Below the pieces are notes generated by a model. The model was not told the DNA's origin. It did no database searches and was given only the letters and a program-made list of their open reading frames with translations. 64,000 bases of DNA from Alisma plantago-aquatica (taxonomy: Eukaryota > Streptophyta > Magnoliopsida > Alismatales > Alismataceae). The position numbers and the translations under genes were made by a program. Location of the stretch: assembly GCA_963693085.1 (NCBI GenBank), contig OY856409.1:1617909711-1617973710 (forward strand), read 5' to 3'. The stretch's first letter is position 1. Every line of letters begins with the position of its first letter. Shown one piece after another: positions 1-10,216 of this stretch.

Positions 1-2811
1 TTGAGATTGTGGGTCAAATGATGATGTTTATTGATTGATCAAAAATTATTAGCATATAATTGTATATAAATATATGCATTTACTTTCGGCTTCATAGACA
101 AATTATAAACTGATATGAAGTGTAGGATTCATCTAGACTTCACATACTAGATTTATCAAGTGTATTTTTGAAACTCCTTTCAAATATTACAATCTACTAG
201 TATTGTATGTTTTCACAATATGTTGACTATAAATGATTTTGAACCCCCTAAAAGGTGCCAATGGCAGTTCCTCCTCTTTATTTAATATATTATCGTGAAC
301 TACAATTATTATATATTTCACTTATACTATATATCATATGTTTACACACCATTGTATTAAATGTTGGTATAGAGAAGTCTATAAATGTGAGATATAACTA
401 AGTTTATATATGTTCTATCATTGTCTTTTACCCAATGTAGACAATATAATAGAAAGAGATATAGGTAAATGGATATTAGTGTGAAATATCCAAATATTAT
501 GCAATTTAGTCATTGTTCTTTATAATGTAGCTATTGAGTAGAAATACAATTTTATAGGAGAAAAATAGGAAAAATAAAAAATGTGTATAATCAATATAAG
601 ATACAAAAAATGATGCTTGATAGATAACACAAACAACAATCTTACTTTTTGACATTAGAACAGTCACATACACAAATCAATATATTATAACCCACAAAAA
701 TAGGTCAAGGTGGAACTATAGGCAAGGAAGCAATTAGTAGGCGCACACCTGGGTGTCCTTCCACCTAGTTGCATGTAGGCACACATCTTAACAACCAAGA
801 TAATTATAATGCATAGATTAGGCCTTCTAGACATCCCAGTAGGCCACACAATCAAAGATGATTTTATGGTAGTGTTTTCTTTATTTCATAACACAAGGGC
901 AACTCAGAAGAAAAACTAAATCCTAATCTTTTAATATATGTAATCTTGAGATGGGATTTTATTGTGGAAGTATTTTCACCTAAAAATAAGCATCCAACTG
1001 AGATATTTAGTATCCCAAAGACAATTGTGTCACTTTACTTCATTATTACAAATCCTCTGGAAGGACTAGAAATCCATTGATTTCATTTTGGACTTCCAAT
1101 TGGTAGAAATATAGTCAGGAAGGTTTATAGGCCCCAAGAGTGTATTACAGCAAAATAGGATCAACCCATGTGAACTAAAATTGTAATAATTTGTCAGATG
1201 TGTATCAATGTAAGTGAGAATTTATTCATTTGAAAGCCTTTAGTTTCACCATTCTTTTAGATTTCATCTCATGATTTCATTGGTTGAACTTACTATCATC
1301 AATACAACTTAATGTAGACAAATTAATACTTGTGAAGTCTTCTAATTCCTCCCTCACTAATAGCATATTCTTCCTTTCCATTTCTTCATGTCCTTCACCA
1401 TGTTATATCATAGGAGAAGAATCACTATAACAAAAGCTTGTTGCATGCATTGCACAAGTTCTAGTATTGCATTGTTATGGGGTTCCTTGAGGAGGCCCTT
1501 TACGCTTCTCTATTTGATCAATAATAGTATTTGCTTATTTTCTGATAAGATAAGACCTACCAGTACGTTCAATCTCATAGAGACCAATAATATATGAGAA
1601 ACATATGAAAATTATAAGGACTCATATGATAATTATTTTATAGGTAAAACTATGTTTAATCTATAATCTAGAGGTATGGTATTAAATCATAATAAAAGGA
1701 GATAGTCTCTTCAATCAAGCATGACCAAGTAAGACTGACTATAGTTTGAAATGCTCATCATGAATATAGCTTGTGAACAAAATGATGAAACAATAGAAGT
1801 TATGCACAAACCCAAGGGACATAACGAAAGCACATCCCCCTAAGTTAATTGGGGGTCACAAATATATTTATGTACTATGAGTCACACTTTGAGAATGAGT
1901 TCACTTAATCTTCAGAATTGTATGATAAAATGTTGATTCATGATCTCGACACATGAAACAAGCTACACTTCTTATTTGGACTATAGTAACATATTTATTT
2001 CATCTTAGTATATGGGTAACAAATTGTCTACCAATAATATATACACATTGTATATGTGATATTCACGAATATCTTAAGCTTGGAATAATAACACAATCCA
2101 ATACATAGAGGTATTACCTATCTTCAAAATATAGTTCACTTGCATGAATAGGGCTAGGGTGAACTTGTGATCAGCAAGTGGTAAAATAATGTAATGAACA
2201 AGAATATGGGACGATACTTAAAATATTTTGGGTTACACCCTTATTGGTTATATCTAACCACAATAATAAAGGTTGATAATAGTATAACCTTTTTAGTAGG
2301 GTGTAAGAATAATTTGTATGAAACCCCTTACATGGTTGGTAACATAATATATATGAGAAACATGAGTATATTTTAATCTTGAGAAATAGAAATAGTGTCA
2401 ATGTGTCTTCTCCCATTCGACACATGAATACTTCAACATACATCAGCACATAGGATCTAAGTTAGATATGTGATGTGATATGAGGGCTAGAAGGAGAACT
2501 AGGTTTGAGACAACTATAGTAGTCTCTAGGTAATCCCTAGAGAGGGAGGATAAAAAATTGAGAAGTCATGAGACTTAGTAAAGGAGGGAGTTTTGTCTGA
2601 TAAAGAGAGAACGTGTGCCTGAGGAGGTCACCCCAAACAGTTTCCTGCCATGGCCACCAATCTTTGGCAGTGTGTAAAAGAATTCATGATACATGATGTG
2701 GGAGGAAGCTATTGTTGGTATTGTTGGCTTCCATTGTAAAAAAATGGAAAATACAATGAGTGGCAACAAAGTATTGATGGAATACAGATAGATAAACAAA
2801 ATCCTAGCCTT
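1..2811. other. Unassigned AT-rich sequence, conserved in copy 2
   Basis: No recognisable coding domain, RNA gene or transposon terminus is seen. The same sequence is at 41469-44318 with few changes, including about 20-bp and 18-bp insertions in copy 2. It lies on the internal side of a primer-binding-site-like motif (2812-2823, minus strand), so it may be the decayed interior of an old Copia-like element read on the minus strand. The open frames of 60-92 codons do not look like any family I know and differ between the copies. Confidence 0.5.
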
Positions 2812-2823
2812 GCTCTAGTACCA

Positions 2824-2963
2824 TGTGAATGCATCGAAACTTGAAAATACAAGTATGTTTCAATGTCTTTGTTATAAAGGAGTATGTCCCTTTATATAAA
2901 GGGGAGGAGATCTTATTTACAATTATAAATATAGTCAATGGTCAAAAATATACATATGGTCAA
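2824..2963 (-). mobile_element. Short LTR of an old minus-strand element, part 1
   Basis: Read on the minus strand, an LTR of about 158 bp starts TGTTAG (ending at 16182 on the plus strand) and ends CATTCACA at 2824. It is followed at once by a degenerate primer-binding site, TGGTACTAGAGC (2812-2823), one transposed pair away from the usual TGGTATCAGAGC. A TATA-like stretch (TTTATATAAA) lies in the middle. The LTR is split by the Gypsy insertion: this entry is the larger part and 16165-16182 is the rest. The intact form is at 44331-44485. The matching second LTR is not in the window. Confidence 0.5.
2959..2963. repeat. Target-site duplication GTCAA (left)
   Basis: GTCAA precedes the TGTAACACC start of the Gypsy LTR and recurs at 16160-16164 after its GATGCTACA end. 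The unoccupied site in copy 2 reads GCCAA (44463-44467), one substitution away. This fixes the insertion boundaries. Confidence 0.93.
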
Positions 2964-3841
2964 TGTAACACCCCTGACCTGGGTTATACTTTAACCCTAG
3001 GTGTTTTGATTAAGAAAGATGATTAAATGATTAATCTTATCTTGTGAAAGGTAATTAGGGTTCAAGAGGAACTTATATTGCAATTCTAGTCCTTTTTGAA
3101 CATTGTTGAAATCAATGTTTTGCCTGTTTTGGACTAAAGTGCAAATTACCCAAGTTGAGGGGTTTAAGTGCAAATTTTGCATGATAATATGTTCCTCATG
3201 TGTTGAATCATCATGAGAGTAAAGATGATGCTGAGGTATGGCTTATGGAAGCCTGAATACCAAGAAAGATCTGATAAAACAATGTATGTGCATGAAAACC
3301 TAGTTTTGGTGTAATGTGCAATTTACCTAAAACCTAGGGTTCAATATGCAAATTACCACTTCAATAAGGTCCTTAATGTTCCTTGGCATCATGTAGAGCA
3401 AATAAAATGAGAGGGGTGCCTCATTTGAATTAAGTTGGAGGAGAGAGAATCTTGATATTAAAATAATCAAGATTTAATCATAAGTGAAACCCTAATTCAA
3501 ATTAGGGCAAAAATGAATGTATTAATTAAAGGGCCTTCAACCAAAATGTTATTGGTTGATTTTGAATAAGGATGGATGTTCTTTTTCCAAGATAAGGAAC
3601 GAAAATATCCTAAGAAGGTGAAATTCCACGCACCATTATTATAAGGAAAAGAAAACCCACTCACATATGGATATTAATATAATAAGCATTAAGGTGCTTA
3701 ATTTGATTTTCTTTAAATGATGGATAATGAAGAGGAATAAGAGGCAATGAAGATAGCCTCGTCCTCTGAGGGGAATTTGAGGGGGAAGAGGCGGCCATAT
3801 TTTTGGAATTTAATGCATTTTAATAATGCATTTTCTCTCTC

Positions 3842-3953
3842 ATCAATTTTCTTATAAAAGTACCTTTACCAAGCCAAAACAAAGGCTATTTCAGATTCTT
3901 TTCTTTACCCTTGCTTGGAAAACGACTAAGGAGCTGTGGAGGAGCAGGAGGAC
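3842..3953 (+). repeat. 112-bp flank duplication, left copy
   Basis: The 112 bp immediately left of the nested element are repeated at 11643-11754 with only two substitutions. The unit contains the outer LTR's TATA box. Two differences in 112 is the same level as the divergence between the nested element's own LTRs, so the duplication probably arose at insertion. Confidence 0.9.
3853..3860 (+). promoter_or_regulatory. TATA box of the giant Gypsy LTR
   Basis: TATAAAAG lies about 890 bp into the LTR, downstream of a GC-richer stretch (3740-3800). It is the best core-promoter match in the LTR. If used, U3 is about 0.9 kb and almost 4.5 kb of the LTR is transcribed as R-U5. It is repeated at 11654-11661 through the flank duplication. 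Confidence 0.5.
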
Positions 3954-4296
3954 TATTGGCTAAATGGACATCTATAAATCCCTTTGTTTTGATTATGACA
4001 AACATTTCATTCTTATTGATCTAACGAGCTACTTGAGTGTACATGATTAAGGTGGATGCCAAAGCAACTAGGGAAATCCATATGCTTACATTAATGGTTT
4101 CATGCAATGTAATCGCTTTGTAAAAACTTGTACAAATATATAATGTACAAGTACTTAGATTGCATGTAAATCAAGCGTTAGATCTTCCCTAGCTAAACAT
4201 CACATTTAGATAAGTCATCCCCTTCATATAGGATCACATATGCACACTCATACATATAATTAGTGCCTAAATTGCAACATTGAAACATGATCAATC

Positions 4297-4496
4297 TTGG
4301 TCGACAAACTCCTCGACCGAGACACTCCCGGTCGACAATCTTCTCGACCGAGAAAGATCCAAAGTAGCCGTTAGACACAACAGACAAGTTAGTTGGCAGT
4401 TGGAGAAAGACGTTGCAAATCACTTGTTCCAGAGTGCCTGTCGGTCGACAAAAGTTCGACCGAGTAGGTGTCTCGGTCGACCATTCCTCGACCGAG
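4297..4496 (+). repeat. Palindrome array in the 5' LTR (4 units)
   Basis: Four inverted repeats of the form CGGTCGAC, 5-8 bases, TCGACCG occur at about 4297-4320, 4328-4352, 4441-4464 and 4472-4496. Arms are 7-9 bp and keep their sequence while the spacers vary. The first two units have one changed base each relative to the 3' LTR (TTGGTCGAC and CCCGGTCGAC against TCGGTCGAC). The array ends about 135 bp upstream of the TATA box. Confidence 0.93.
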
Positions 4497-4632
4497 ATTG
4501 TCTCTGACAGCAACTGCAGAATTAATTAATTAGCCGTTGTTAAAGCAACAACTTTGTACCTAACGGCTAGTTAAGCACTTAGAAACCCCTAGAAGTTGTC
4601 TAGAACATCCTTAAGCATCCTTAGGCCATTCC

Positions 4633-4640
4633 TATAAATA
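4633..4640 (+). promoter_or_regulatory. TATA box of the nested element's LTR
   Basis: TATAAATA within CCTATAAATAGG, a close match to the plant consensus. It lies downstream of the palindrome array and about 740 bp before the PBS. The same box is at 10896-10903 in the 3' LTR. Confidence 0.7.
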
Positions 4641-5374
4641 GGACAAGCCATAGGACACTCAAACACACTTGTTTACACTTGAGAATTCTTTGAGCATACT
4701 TTGAGCAATCTATTTGTGAGAAAATTAAGCATTGTGAACATTGGCTACTTCCTTCCTGAGCTCATAATTCGTGTCCTATAGGCTAGTATCTCCTACCCAC
4801 TGCAATCACAAGTTCACACACTTGGTTAGGAGATCTATACGCTTGATCTAGGCAAATCAAGCCTTGGGCTACAAAGGATAAGTTGTAATTTCCTTTTTCT
4901 TTCTTGTTCTCTTTTACCGTTTGTACTCTCCTTGCTACTCCTAGGTTGGAGGCTGCTGATTGGAGTGGGTGGAGTTCTTCTTGGCGAAGAAGGTGACTTT
5001 GAGCTACTTCAGAAGGCTGGTGCAACGGGAGGTTACTTCTAGAGAGGAAGGCTACTTCAAGGGGGAGCTTGGAGTTACTTCAAGAAGGCTACCTCAAAGT
5101 TGGTGCACCTACTTCAAGTGAAGGCTGCTCAAAGGGTGTAAAGGAAAGTATTATATTTTGTATAAATCCTTGAGAAGGTAATAAAATAAATACTTTCAAA
5201 ATCCCGGTTGGGTAAGCAACCGGGTAGTGGACTGACAACTTTAGTATTTGCTAAAGTTGGAACCACTCTAAACACCTGTCTCCTTCTTCTAATTTTTAAT
5301 TGTGGTTGTTTGAGTTCAAAAAATTGTTAAAATTATTTAAAAACTCTATACACCCCCCTCTAGTGTTTTTCAAT

Positions 5375-5386
5375 TGGTATCAGAGC
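5375..5386 (+). other. Primer-binding site, initiator-Met tRNA
   Basis: TGGTATCAGAGC begins two bases after the CA end of the 5' LTR. It is complementary to the 3' end of plant initiator methionine tRNA, the usual primer of Copia and many Gypsy elements. Confidence 0.92.
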
Positions 5387-5419
5387 AGGCTTCAAGGAAC
5401 CCTAATCAGGTCTTGAAGA

Positions 5420-6325
5420 ATGGAGGGTAATGGTGATTACAATCACAAAAAAAGGTGCTGCTTGGACAAAACTACAACATGTTGCAATTGGTGCTTAGGA
5501 ACAAGCCACACAACAACTAGATGCCCATGGAGATCAAAGAAGGAAGATGAGAACAAAGATTGTCTCATTGCTACAACTAGGGAGGAAGAAGAAGAAGAGG
5601 TAAGTCTTTTTGATTTATCCAAAGAAGAACTAGTTGCTAGCCTTGAAGAAACACATATTAAGTATGTTGAATGCAAGAAAAAATTAAAGAAATCAAATAA
5701 AGCAAATGATGAATTACATGCTAAGCTTCTTGCTATTACATCTGAAAACGAAGATCTTAAAAAGATCATTGAAGATCATGATATTGAGATAAAATCTATA
5801 GAGGCAAATTGTAATCTACTTTCTTTAGAGAAGAATAATTTGCAAAGTCAAGTGAATGATCTTCAAAAACAACCCATTTTATGCAACCATCTAGATTATG
5901 ATTCTATTGTCAAAGAAAGAAATTCATTATCATCTAATCTAGATCAAGAAAAACTAGATATCAAGAAGAGAATGGAAGAGATTGCCAAGTTACAACAAAA
6001 AGTTAGTAATTTAAATAATAATGGCATTCTTGACCAAATCTTAGATAATTCCTATCATCAAATTGGGAGAAGAGGACTAGGTTACAAGCCTAAAGGGAAA
6101 TCCTATCAACAACCTAGTTGGAGAAAGTCACAAACCCATCAATCTATATATGTACCTAAAGGAACATCTTCACCCAAGGACAACACAGAACACAACCATA
6201 GAAAAAGATATGAGGTTGACTCGATATGCTGTCATTATTGTTTGCGCCTTGGTCACTATTCTTTTTCATGCCCTTACAAGAAAAAAGATATCGAGTTAGT
6301 TTGGGTTCCAAAACCTCCAAACTAA
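5420..6325 (+). CDS. Gag-remnant protein with two CCHC zinc knuckles
   Basis: 301 residues. The first zinc knuckle is at residues 22-35 (Cys22, Cys25, His30, Cys35). A long charged coiled-coil region rich in Glu, Lys, Asn and Leu spans roughly 60-200. A second knuckle is at 271-284 (Cys271, Cys274, His279, Cys284), and the protein ends in VWVPKPPN and a stop. In SIRE-like Copia elements a coiled coil, a knuckle and a W-V-P-K motif lie at the gag/protease boundary. Here the frame stops exactly there and no protease follows. The N-terminal capsid-like (UBN2) domain is absent. The start is the first ATG after the PBS, 33 bp downstream. Likely role: nucleic-acid binding in particles supplied by a helper (inference). 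The frame is intact. Confidence 0.8.
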   Translation: MEGNGDYNHKKRCCLDKTTTCCNWCLGTSHTTTRCPWRSKKEDENKDCLIATTREEEEEEVSLFDLSKEELVASLEETHIKYVECKKKLKKSNKANDELHAKLLAITSENEDLKKIIEDHDIEIKSIEANCNLLSLEKNNLQSQVNDLQKQPILCNHLDYDSIVKERNSLSSNLDQEKLDIKKRMEEIAKLQQKVSNLNNNGILDQILDNSYHQIGRRGLGYKPKGKSYQQPSWRKSQTHQSIYVPKGTSSPKDNTEHNHRKRYEVDSICCHYCLRLGHYSFSCPYKKKDIELVWVPKPPN

Positions 6326-7427
6326 ATGAACAGAATCAAGTTGAGATATGACCAAGGACCTTAGTTGCATATTTCTACGTCTATCTCAACTCAACATAAT
6401 GGGATAACCAATAAATTTAAGTATCTAAATATTTAACTTGCATAGTTATGTTTTATTTGGAAGCAATTTCAGAAATATTGTCGGTCGAGAGACTGTCGAC
6501 CGAGACACTGTCGGTCGAGAAATAGTCGACCGATCATGTCACTGATTTTCAGTCTGTTGCAAAAATTGCTAAATTTCTTTGAAACTGATGAAATTGCTAT
6601 CTATTCGTGATTAATGATTGGATATTTATTTCGGAAATCATCCCTACAAATTTAAATTAATATTAGTTTATGCCTAGTTTAATGAAAAGAAAATTTCTAT
6701 GATTTCCTGGTCTATCCATATAGAAATCAAGTGATTAATTTACTGTTATTATTACATCATGGATATACTTTCACCATTTGGTACTGAGATTAGTTTGATA
6801 GATAATTGTCTACATGAATCCATGATAGGCAAGCAAATGCTTTATTGGTAATATGTTATGCTTGCAACACATAAGAGAAAATCTCTCAATTCATATCTTT
6901 AAAAGACTTGAAATATTTAGTACTTTTCAATTGAGATATTTAGTGTCTTACAATTTATATTTAGTGTGCCTTCAGTAAAGAATCTTATAAGGATACTAAA
7001 CGACATGAAATTTGATATTCATATTACTACAGCAAAGCCTATATTTTAAGAAAAGGACAAATGTTTTCATATTAAGTATTATGCTTCAACTTGATACTCA
7101 AATCAAATTTTATGCAGATATTATACTTCATAATGTTCAAATTGAAAAATCTGCAAATCTGCCTCTTGGTTAAAATGAAATTTGACCAAGGGGCACTATG
7201 GTCGTAGTCAAAATCGACCTAAAATAAGTTTTGACAAAATAATTATTTGAATATCATTTTGATTAAAAGCAAAATCAATTTATGATCACAAAAATTGTTC
7301 CAATATTGTCAATAATAAAACAAAAAATATTACTCCCTTAGAAAATATATATGCTCTACAAATTCAGTCAATCATGGTATCATTTGCATTAAAAATAAGC
7401 TTAAAAAATTCGTACCCAGTAAGATTG
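6326..7427. other. Noncoding spacer inside the nested element
   Basis: AT-rich, with no coding signal. It holds an isolated palindrome pair at 6481-6533. This is the place where protease-to-RNase H would lie in an autonomous element, and no trace of those domains is visible. Confidence 0.7.
6481..6533 (+). repeat. Palindrome pair downstream of the Gag-remnant ORF
   Basis: Two units, TCGGTCGAG...GTCGACCGA and TCGGTCGAG...GTCGACCGA, with spacers of 5-7 bases. Both are close variants of the LTR palindromes (GGTCGAG in place of GGTCGAC in the left arm). They lie 155 bp after the stop codon of the first ORF. Confidence 0.9.
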
Positions 7428-7711
7428 TCGGTCGACAAATCTTCGACCGAAAACCTCTCGGTCTGCCCACCTCTCTCGACCGACAGAATCTAGACAAACC
7501 TAGCATCAGACACACTTCCGGTCGACAATTGTTCGACCGAGACATTGTCGGTCGACAATTGCTCGACCGAGAAAGAGCCATTGGGATATGACCGTTGCAA
7601 TCCGACCGTTACCGTTAACGGCCGACCGTTGCAAGTCGACCGTTGGACGGCCGAAGTGGCGCGTATGGAATATGACCGTTGTGGACGCTCGGTCGACAAA
7701 TTGTCGACCGA
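7428..7711 (+). repeat. Palindrome array upstream of the second ORF (5 units)
   Basis: Units at about 7428-7450, 7457-7484 (left arm imperfect), 7516-7540, 7546-7571 and 7688-7711. The gap 7588-7680 is filled by repeats of the half motif GACCGTT (CCGACCGTT, GTCGACCGTT, ATGACCGTTG). The array is followed 18 bp later by a TATA box, the same order as in the LTR. Confidence 0.92.
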
Positions 7712-7728
7712 CCCGGTCACTGGATTGC

Positions 7729-7736
7729 TATAAAAG
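7729..7736 (+). promoter_or_regulatory. Internal TATA box for the second ORF
   Basis: TATAAAAG, 142 bp upstream of the ATG at 7871 and just after the palindrome array. The following bases (CACACCTTCTTATTCTTG) look like a pyrimidine-rich plant transcription start region. This suggests the second ORF has its own promoter, which is unusual inside an LTR retrotransposon. Confidence 0.55.
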
Positions 7737-7870
7737 GAGCAAAAACGGGTCATTTCTTCACACCTTCTTATTCTTGTTTCCTTAGGCTCTCTCTAGTGAA
7801 TTTTTGTGCAAATCTTTAGCATCCTCATCCCCAAGACTTCCTTGCTTCTTCTCCACCTTCAAGCAACACA

Positions 7871-9241
7871 ATGGCATCATCCTCTGCTCGTGGAAAGAAG
7901 AAGGTCGCTGGCAGGAAACAAAGGAAGGCTACTCCACCATTGACGATCATCAACGACATTGCCTTCGTCGACGGAGATGCTGGTGATCGTTATCTACGGC
8001 TCTCCTCCAAAGCTCCTCTCCCATGACGACCAGTTGAAGTTATGGACTTCCTCAACATCGTCGACTTGGAGGACCTTTTCGAGGTGCAAAAGTTAAAAGA
8101 ATTCATCAACCCTTCTTTTCCTTCCTATTCCATCAAGGTAGTGAATGAATTCTATGCTAACCTCATCTCTCACTCTGAAAATGAAACCATCTTCTTCTAT
8201 ACTATGGTCAACGGGCATAGCTTCCGATTTACTGAAGGGGATATTCTTGACATGCTAGATATTGACATAGATGAATATCAAGACACCCTTGACCTTACTT
8301 CTGGAAACCCACTTAATCAATTTTCCCAAGATGACCATACCGTTAGTCTTAGTGACATCAAAAGGACCATTTTTCAATCCAATACAACCTGTCACGAAGA
8401 TAGAGGCACATATTATGCTATAAATCTCAAACCAGCTGCTAGGATTGTAAACCTTATTGTTTCAACAAACATACATCCTAGAGCCAATAAATCTGAAGTT
8501 CCTATTTTTCGTATGTGTCTAATATATGCTATTATCCAACGTATTCCCACAAATTTTATCCGCATCATTCTTAAAAACATGCTTGAGTTTTCTGGCAATC
8601 CTCCATATGCTGATTTTGTATGCCAAATTACTCAACATTTCCTTAAGACTCAACTTGAGGATATGGGATATACATGGGAGCGTAGACCACAAAAAATAAG
8701 TAAGAATACTGTAGAAAAAATGGGGATTGATTTCGGTCATAAGAGGGCTAGGGTAGAAGGAGAAACATCTACACAAGACATACCACCTCCACCTCCTCCT
8801 ACCAGCCTACCCTATGACCCCATCCAAAACACTCTAACCTATGTTGTTGGGTCACAATATCATCTTAGTAAACAACTAGATTATAACCACCATGCCATGA
8901 CTTATCTAAACCAAAGAATGCAAACTCTTTCTCCAAACCAACCAGATGAATATCCTTATTCTTTAAATCCTGGCATGGTCAAACCATATAACCCATCTTA
9001 CAACTACTATCAACCTCCACCTCCACCATCTACAGATCTCACGCATACTCAGTTTTCATCAATGCAACTACAAGATATTGCTGCTCATTTCCGATTTGAT
9101 CGTGTTCCAACCTTCTTGGAGGCATATGCCTTAACCAAGACAGGTGCTCTGGAGTGGCAAACTTTGGTCCAGTATTATGGAGCTGATCCTTTTCTTGGGA
9201 AAGACCCTGATATTGATGTAATTCTTAAGTCTTTCCAGTGA
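7871..9241 (+). pseudogene. Putative plant transposon protein domain ORF, one premature stop
   Basis: The frame starts at 7871 with a basic, Ser/Lys/Arg-rich N-terminus (MASSSARGKKK), reaches TGA at codon 52 (8024-8026), and continues open from codon 58 (ATG at 8042) for 399 residues. The N-terminal half, with its VNEFYANL motif followed about 30 residues later by NGHSFRFTEGDI, has the layout of the 'putative plant transposon protein' domain (Pfam PF20167, assigned from memory of the family pattern). That domain is common in plant retroelement ORFs and has no known activity. The C-terminal half is Pro/Tyr/Gln-rich with two polyproline runs. The stop is most simply a CGA to TGA change. A shorter protein from 8042 could still be made. 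It has a TATA box 142 bp upstream. Confidence 0.7.
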
Positions 9242-10202
9242 GATTTGGAGTTGTAATGGAATCTTTGCAAAATTGTAATAAATGGGTTATTGTTACATGT
9301 TTTGGCTATCTTTTCATGCTTGTAATGACATTGGTTATCTTTATAATGGATTTTTTTTTTGCATCATTTGAATTTGGATTATAAGACTATTGTAGAACAT
9401 ACAAAATAAGGGGAGTAATAAATACAAGTAAATCAAAAAGGATGAACATCTTTGCGAATACCTAAAAGTTCAAGTTATGGCTAAAATGACATCTATTGCA
9501 AAATACTTATATCTTGGGGAGCATAGTATAAGATTAAGGGGGAGCTCATAGAAACAAATTTGATTATTTGATTGAGAAGCTTACAAAAACATTGCAAACA
9601 TCATTTCGAGCTTGTTACGACCTTAGTATTTTTACTCTTAGTTATGAAGAAATCTATGAATTTCATAAAAATGATATATCTTGTTCTTAAAGGGATTCTC
9701 TAAACAAATCAGGGCTTAACATCCCATGCATTTAATTAAGAGACATTTTTATGCACTCTAAAACTAAAGGATTCTCATTTCATTTTTAAGGCTTAACATC
9801 CCTTGTAAAATGGGTGAGAAATCAATACACATAGGCCATAAACTTAAAAGAAACTCATATCATTTCAAGGCTTAACATCCTTTGCAAATGATTGAGAAAC
9901 AAATTGTGGCTAACTTTTGACAATAAAAAATCCCTTGATTTTAAATTGGATATCTCTTTAAGGGGGAGCAAAGCTTAAAAAGGTAGGCACAAAGTCATAC
10001 TACATGATCATGTTGGATATCTTTTTGAAATGACAAAGGGGGAGAAATAATATAAAAAACATAAAATTAAAATGAGTTTTATAAATCTTGGCCAGCAGTC
10101 ACTTGCAAAATCAAAGATGGCTACAAAGGTAAATTTTCAGGTATGAAACTCATATGGTTTATATTTCCTTTATTTATATTTTTGGAAATGTTTGTCATCT
10201 TC
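9242..10202. other. 3' noncoding region of the nested element
   Basis: No ORF. It contains three imperfect repeats of about 85 bp, each with AAGGCTTAACATCC (about 9712-9905), and several GGGGGAG purine tracts (for example near 9964 and 10030) before the terminal purine tract. Confidence 0.7.
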
Positions 10203-10216
10203 AAAAAGGGGGAGAT
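10203..10216 (+). other. Polypurine tract
   Basis: AAAAAGGGGGAGAT ends at the first base of the 3' LTR. This is the plus-strand DNA primer site. Confidence 0.9.

Larger units (their letters stand above)
3954..5372 (+). repeat. 5' LTR of the nested element
   Basis: 1419 bp ending TGTTTTTCA. It contains a palindrome array (4297-4496), a TATA box (4633-4640) about 140 bp further on, and a purine/CTT-rich R-U5 region with repeated GGCTACTTCAAG-like motifs (about 4975-5140). Partner LTR: 10217-11636. Confidence 0.95.

Noticed and set aside
4297..4496. CRISPR-like repeat/spacer array
   Set aside because: Units are inverted pairs with variable spacing of a few bases to about 90 bases in a plant LTR; no direct repeats of constant length or cas-like genes.
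4193..4513. 106-codon minus-strand ORF in the nested element's LTR (again at 10456-10776), and the 75-codon plus-strand ORF over the same bases
   Set aside because: Both are produced by the palindrome array, lie across the U3 region and resemble no protein; the identical copy in the other LTR explains their recurrence.
4783..5025. 80-codon minus-strand ORF repeated at 11046-11288
   Set aside because: Lies in LTR R-U5 on the antisense strand and recurs only because the LTR is duplicated.
7372..7785. Four overlapping ORFs of 62-87 codons on both strands
   Set aside because: Generated by the palindrome and GACCGTT repeats; repetitive S-V-E-Q-L-S-T peptides with no family resemblance.
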